A stretch of 64,000 nucleotides of DNA from Melieria omissa (Eukaryota > Arthropoda > Insecta > Diptera > Ulidiidae). Both the position numbers and the translations under genes were made by a program. The notes beneath the pieces were generated by a model. The model was not told the origin of the DNA. It ran no database searches and was given only the letters and a program-made list of their open reading frames with translations. Below are positions 60,220-64,000 of the stretch, piece after piece. Position 1 is the stretch's first letter; each line of letters starts with the position of its first letter. The stretch lies in NCBI GenBank assembly GCA_963971225.1, contig OZ020270.1, positions 27,899,123 to 27,963,122 of the forward strand, read 5' to 3'.

Positions 60220-61190
60220 TAAAAGCAAGTGTGACGTTTTTTGAGCCGCAATCAAGCAAAAACCACTGAACCGATTTAGATGAAATAAGCACCAAACATT
60301 TTTTTATCTGTGGGAATGGTACATAGGCTATATGAGAATAACCACGCCCCCTTCTTACGCCCACTATGGTAACAAAACTCATCTATGGTATGCTTTTGTA
60401 AGGCAATATGGGTGTCAAACGATTCAGCTTATCATTGCGGCAAACATAGGCTATAACATAATCGGCCACGCCCACTTTCCGTGCCCACTAAACTAACAAA
60501 ACGAAGCTACGGTACATGTCGGTAAATCAGTATTAATACCAAATGATTCCGTGTTTCATTGATGTTAACATAGGATATACAAGATTGACCACGCCCACCT
60601 GATATGCCTTTTCGCGACGCCCACTATAATAACAAATCAGCCATGGTATATTTATCTTAGCAATATGGGTATCAAACGATTCAGCGTGTCATTGCGGCAA
60701 ATATAGGCTATAACATAATCGGCCACGCCCACTTTCCGTGCCCCCTAAACTAACAAAACGAAGCTACGGTACATGTCGGTAAATCAGTATTAATATCGAA
60801 TGATTCCGTGCTTTGTTGATGTTAACATAGGATATATAAGATTGACCAAGCCCACTCGATATGCCTTTTCGCCACGCCCACTATAATAACAAATCAGCCA
60901 TGGTATATTTGTTATAGCAATAAGGGTATCAAACGATTCAGCCGTTCATTGCGGCAAACATAGGCTATAATATAATCGGTCACGCCCACTTCCCGCGCCC
61001 ATTAAACTAACAAAACAAAGTTACGGTACATGTCTGAAAATTAATGTTGATATAAAATGATTCTGTGTTTCATAGCGGTAAACATAAGCTATAGAAGGTT
61101 GACCACGCCCACCTTTTACGCCTTCCTGCAATTCCCATGACGACAGAAATTAATATTTGTGCAAAACAATATGGATATAAAAAAATGTGG
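60220..61190. repeat. Dimeric tandem repeat (about 128 bp monomer, 257 bp period)
   Basis: GGCTATAACATAATCGG recurs at 60449, 60706 and (GGCTATAATATAATCGG) 60963, exactly 257 bp apart. Each unit has two diverged halves, one around ATAATCGGCCACGCCCACTT and one around AGATTGACCACGCCCACC, so the monomer is about 128 bp and the array is a two-monomer higher-order repeat. About seven monomers are visible from 60300 to 61180, with the outer ones more diverged. Non-coding. Confidence 0.88.
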
Positions 61191-61695
61191 CGAGTCATTG
61201 CAGCAAATATCTTTATGTTGTATATAAAAATTCATGTATATTTGTTTGTTGGTCCCACGGCATTAAAACTCAAAAACTAGGCAGCCGATTAGCTGAATTG
61301 GTGACAAGAGGTGTGGCACTTTTAAGCAACTCAAATGTTTCGAATAACTTTGGAACTACAAATCACACATCAAAGATTTACGATTTAGATGTGCCCTTCG
61401 ACATGGGGAATGGGTAGGGTATTGGACGAGGGGCATGGCACCGCCCATAGAACCCAAATTTTTAATGGGGAATAGCTTCGGAACAATAAGTTGGAAAGCT
61501 TTGAAGTTTGGGGATCAGGGTTTGGATCCACAAGGCAAAGCACCTGACTGCACGGATGTAGACGTGGTCCACATCTTCGGCTGCGATCCTTGTGGGTACC
61601 AGGCCAAGTGGACTCAACGCCTTCACGAAGGTTGCTTCTGGTGACCGGGCGGTCCCCGGGCGGCTGTTGAAGCTTGTCTTCTCAGCTGGCGAAGT
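61191..61695 (+). other. Junction and probable 5' region of the right-hand LINE
   Basis: From about 61530 the DNA becomes GC-rich (GACGTGGTCCACATCTTCGG), matching the downstream LINE in composition, so the LINE probably starts near 61500-61540. The frames at 61187-61417 and 61435-61644 have no domain I recognise. The exact LINE start is undetermined. Confidence 0.4.
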
Positions 61696-62325
61696 TTGAG
61701 CTGCGGAAATCCAGGAGCGTCTGACCCACAGTGGGCGGCTCCCTGGTCAGCGTCTGATCTCCATGTTAGGAGCGGCTGTTTCTTATCATCTTTTGGTGGC
61801 GTGATAGATGTCAAAGAAACGCCACAGGGGAAGGCGACCCCCTTCATCAAAACCATTCTGGAGGGCTCCCATAAGGACTCTTTTACGGTGCAGGGAGTCG
61901 GATCCCCAGTACCGGCGGTAGACAGTGGGCGAGCGGGCTGTCTGGCGTCGTCATCCAACGACCGCTTAGGCTGTGCAGCGGGACCCCAGGCTGTGCAGTC
62001 TACAAATGCTACTGGGAAGCAGGAGGCGCCCAAACCTGCATTAAGCAGGCAAAAGGCGCAGGAGTCCACAGCACAGGATGGTCCCTCACTTTCGGGGGTG
62101 GTGCCTCAGCTCCGGGGTCTTCGACTCGACGCTGCTATAGAGGGGGAATCTATGATTCTCTCGCAAAGTAGCGGCGCCGGGTCGGTGGACTCTGAGGCGG
62201 AGGCGGCACTCCTGGAGGAGGCTCCATTCCTGGTATCTTACCGGCGGGGGAACGCAAGGCGAGCAGTGCTGCGAAGAAAGCCAGAAATGGCTACCGGCGC
62301 TCTCTTGCGTTTCTCCGCAGAGTGA
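61696..62325 (+). CDS. Upstream frame of the LINE (possible ORF1 N-terminus)
   Basis: ATG 61696, 209 codons. Low-complexity Ser/Ala/Glu/Gly protein without a recognised domain, ending SYRRGNARRAVLRRKPEM and a stop at 62325 that overlaps the next frame. The downstream ORF1 frame is open from about 62205 and has no ATG before its conserved part, so either this frame continues into it by a frameshift (natural or mutational), or it is leader sequence. Position and composition fit an ORF1 N-terminus. Confidence 0.5.
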   Translation: MSCGNPGASDPQWAAPWSASDLHVRSGCFLSSFGGVIDVKETPQGKATPFIKTILEGSHKDSFTVQGVGSPVPAVDSGRAGCLASSSNDRLGCAAGPQAVQSTNATGKQEAPKPALSRQKAQESTAQDGPSLSGVVPQLRGLRLDAAIEGESMILSQSSGAGSVDSEAEAALLEEAPFLVSYRRGNARRAVLRRKPEMATGALLRFSAE

Positions 62326-63329
62326 GCAAAGAGCCTGGATCCTTGTCCGATAAGGAGAAGGATCTGGTAAGGAAGCACCAGAAGATCGTGGCTAGATTCG
62401 AGAAGAAACAGGCGGCGATTTCTGGTGCAAAATGCACGGCCGTTGCAGCAACGCCTGGTGACAGTGCCACGGCTGCACGGCCCATCGAAGGTGCAGTGGA
62501 GGCGGAAAAGCCTAGAAACAAGGCCACATCCTCCGTCACTGCACGGGTGGGAGTAAAGACGGGGACGGCAAAGCCTGGAAACAGTGCTGCGGTCGCCCCG
62601 TCAAATGAGACTGGTCAGAGACCCACCACCTCTTCAAGGCCCACTTCCACCACGGTGGAAAAGGCCGTAAAAAGGGGAAGATCGGGTGACGATCAGCCGA
62701 CAGGGGAGGGGAAAAAGCTGAAGCCCTCAGCTAGCTTCTCTTCCCCACAGGAGTTGCAGATAGCCGTGGTGGACCGGAGCGATCCTGATGGGAAAATTCG
62801 CCCGGAAAACTGGCTTTCTGTAGAGGCGCGCATTCTGCGAGCGATGCTCGAGGCGGCTGACGGCGAAATTGACTTCGACGGCGCTGGCTGGCAGAAGGGT
62901 GTCAAAATCGTCGGTTGTGGCAACAAAGAGTCCCTCAACTTCTTGGTGCGCACTATCGGCGGTCTTGAGCCCCTCTGGCAGGGGGCGAAACTCGAGGTCA
63001 TACCCCGTGACCGTCTGCCACTCCGGCCTATCGTCACACTGTGGGTCCCCCCTCCAGTTATGGAGGACGCCGACACGGTGAAGCTGATTGGCCGGCAGAA
63101 TAGTGGCCTGAACACAGGAGAGTGGAGAATTGTATCCTCCACTACTTGTAAAAATGAGGCGGGCAAGGACATCGTGATCGCGGTAGATCAATCGTCCTTT
63201 GCCCATCTGCGGGACTCCCTGGGAGTTGTTAAGTTCGGTTTGGGTTCCCTCAAAGCTCGCTTCCCTAACAAGGAGCGCGCCACACAAGGGAATGCTGAAG
63301 GTAGTGCAGATAAACCTGCACCACTCTAA
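62322..63329 (+). CDS. LINE ORF1 (DUF4780-like nucleic-acid-binding protein)
   Basis: The frame is open from about 62205 to 63329; 62322 is only a GTG, so the real start is unclear. The N-terminal 140 residues are Lys/Ala/Thr-rich and basic. The C-terminal half (from FSSPQELQIAVVDRSDPDG) has the DUF4780 layout found in ORF1 of LOA/I-group LINEs: WLSVEARILRAMLEA, LNFLVRTIGGLEPLW, LRPIVTLWVPPPV, LLKLLxRQN-like LIGRQNSGLNTGEW and IVIAVDQSSFAHLRD. Probably binds LINE RNA in a particle. No CCHC knuckle seen. Its last 38 bases overlap ORF2. Confidence 0.75.
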   Translation: MSKEPGSLSDKEKDLVRKHQKIVARFEKKQAAISGAKCTAVAATPGDSATAARPIEGAVEAEKPRNKATSSVTARVGVKTGTAKPGNSAAVAPSNETGQRPTTSSRPTSTTVEKAVKRGRSGDDQPTGEGKKLKPSASFSSPQELQIAVVDRSDPDGKIRPENWLSVEARILRAMLEAADGEIDFDGAGWQKGVKIVGCGNKESLNFLVRTIGGLEPLWQGAKLEVIPRDRLPLRPIVTLWVPPPVMEDADTVKLIGRQNSGLNTGEWRIVSSTTCKNEAGKDIVIAVDQSSFAHLRDSLGVVKFGLGSLKARFPNKERATQGNAEGSADKPAPL

Positions 63330-64000
63330 AGCCGCCACCCACGACCTTATGCAGTTCCTTGAGGAGACTGGAGTTGCCTTGGCTCTAATTCAGGAACCCT
63401 GGATCGTAGGAAACAGGGTTTGTGGGTTAGATTCAGGTCAATTTAGATTGCTTCATTCACGCGGTGAAGGTAAGATACGAGCCTGTATTGTATACAGAAG
63501 GTGCATTAATTTGTTTCTTTTGTCTCATTACAGTACTGGTGACCTGTGTGTGGCTGCATGCGAACGACGCGATGGGCGAGACCTGATCCTGTCGTCCGCA
63601 TACATGCCATTCGAAGGGGAGGAACCACCGCCGAAGGAAGTCCGGGACCTTGCTGCGCACGCCCGATCACGGAGGCTCGACCTTATCATCGGGTGTGATG
63701 CCAATGCACACCACATGCTGTGGGGAAGTTCCGACACCAACAGTAGGGGTGAGTCAATTTTTGAGTTTCTTCTAGGCTCTAACCTTGTGCTGTGCAATAG
63801 AGGCAATACGCCGACTTTCCACAATAGGGTTAGGGAGGAAGTCATAGATATTACCTTAGTTACCGACTCCAACACTATCTCCGTGGTCGACTGGAAAGTA
63901 CTGACGGAATGTTCGTTCTCGGACCACAACCGTATAGTCTTTTCAGTGGCCATAGAGGTTGGATGTCCACAAACTTATAGGAATCCGAGAAAGACTAACT
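63292..64000 (+). CDS. LINE ORF2, endonuclease part, truncated by window end
   Basis: ATG 63292 overlaps the end of ORF1 in the +1 frame and stays open to the last base (236 codons). Apurinic/apyrimidinic endonuclease motifs in order: VVQINLHHSKAATHDLM, LIQEPW with the catalytic Glu, LILSSAYMPFEGEEPPP, LIIGCDANAHHMLWGSSDTN with Asp/Asn, FHNRVREEVIDITLV, and FSDHNRIVFSV with the Asp-His pair. It nicks target DNA to prime reverse transcription. RT should lie beyond 64000. All visible motifs are intact. The gene order and endonuclease type fit the I/LOA/Jockey group. Confidence 0.88.
   Translation, partial: MLKVVQINLHHSKAATHDLMQFLEETGVALALIQEPWIVGNRVCGLDSGQFRLLHSRGEGKIRACIVYRRCINLFLLSHYSTGDLCVAACERRDGRDLILSSAYMPFEGEEPPPKEVRDLAAHARSRRLDLIIGCDANAHHMLWGSSDTNSRGESIFEFLLGSNLVLCNRGNTPTFHNRVREEVIDITLVTDSNTISVVDWKVLTECSFSDHNRIVFSVAIEVGCPQTYRNPRKTN

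Noticed and set aside
60300..61190. CRISPR-like array
   Set aside because: Units are 257 bp with no short conserved repeat/unique spacer alternation, and the host is eukaryotic.
1..64000. A novel multi-gene host defence or biosynthetic system
   Set aside because: Every convincing coding region belongs to a transposable element; no host operon-like or gene-cluster structure was found.

Overview
This 64 kb window looks like transposon-dense (heterochromatin-like) DNA from a dipteran insect, most probably a tephritid fruit fly. I found no convincing single-copy host gene. Organism evidence is indirect: DD41D 'rosa'-like mariner transposases (family first described from Ceratitis), insect LTR-retrotransposon clades (errantivirus/gypsy, CsRn1-like, BEL/Pao), tRNA-derived SINEs with ATT-rich tails, P-like, Transib-like, piggyBac-like, hAT, Harbinger and Tc3-like DNA transposons, 60-80 bp introns and an AT-rich background. 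The species cannot be fixed from sequence alone.

Layout. 1-1016: no gene. 1017-5698: a long-inverted-repeat element containing a Harbinger-type MITE and a foldback element, which itself contains a piggyBac-derived element, a hAT MITE and a solo gypsy LTR. 6225-7388: palindromic TTAA-flanked element. 7678-11821 (minus): decayed P-like (THAP-type) transposase broken by a TTAA MITE and a Tc1/mariner element. 12485-13150: hAT MITE inside a diverged direct repeat. 14851-15250: mariner fragment. 15824 to about 25660: rosa-like mariner split by a TTAA element (itself carrying a 1.2 kb TA-flanked element) and by gypsy copy A (18486-25570), which is itself split by a 2.6 kb insertion and a LINE 3' fragment. 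26047-29930: hAT MITE, two SINEs, a foldback arm and an internally deleted mariner. 30084-38515: BEL/Pao Gag-protease element split by gypsy copy B (31010-36129), which carries the second 1.2 kb TA element in one LTR and a hAT fragment near its 3' end.

39061-46671: dead CsRn1-like gypsy element C, split by a Transib-like element carrying an RTE LINE, and by a second rosa-like copy. It is cut by the LTR of errantivirus-like element E (46672 onward). E's leader is tandemly duplicated, and the second leader copy holds a young, apparently complete errantivirus D (47856-54847) with gag, pol and env open, a TATA duplication and LTRs differing at only two positions that I could find. E's gag continues at 55074 and is cut by a two-gene PIF/Harbinger element (55520-57970) and a related MITE (57996-58603). 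A Tc3-like element follows (58621-60217), then a 257 bp dimeric tandem repeat and a LINE whose ORF2 runs off the window at 64000.

Target-site duplications and reading frames that rejoin across insertions allow a relative chronology. Errantivirus D and the two TA elements look youngest; P-like, BEL, element C and the rosa copies are old hosts. Gypsy copies A and B both lack protease, RT and RNase H, apparently at the same Gag-to-integrase boundary, suggesting a mobilised defective lineage. No operons, rRNA genes, bona fide tRNA genes or CRISPR arrays were seen.
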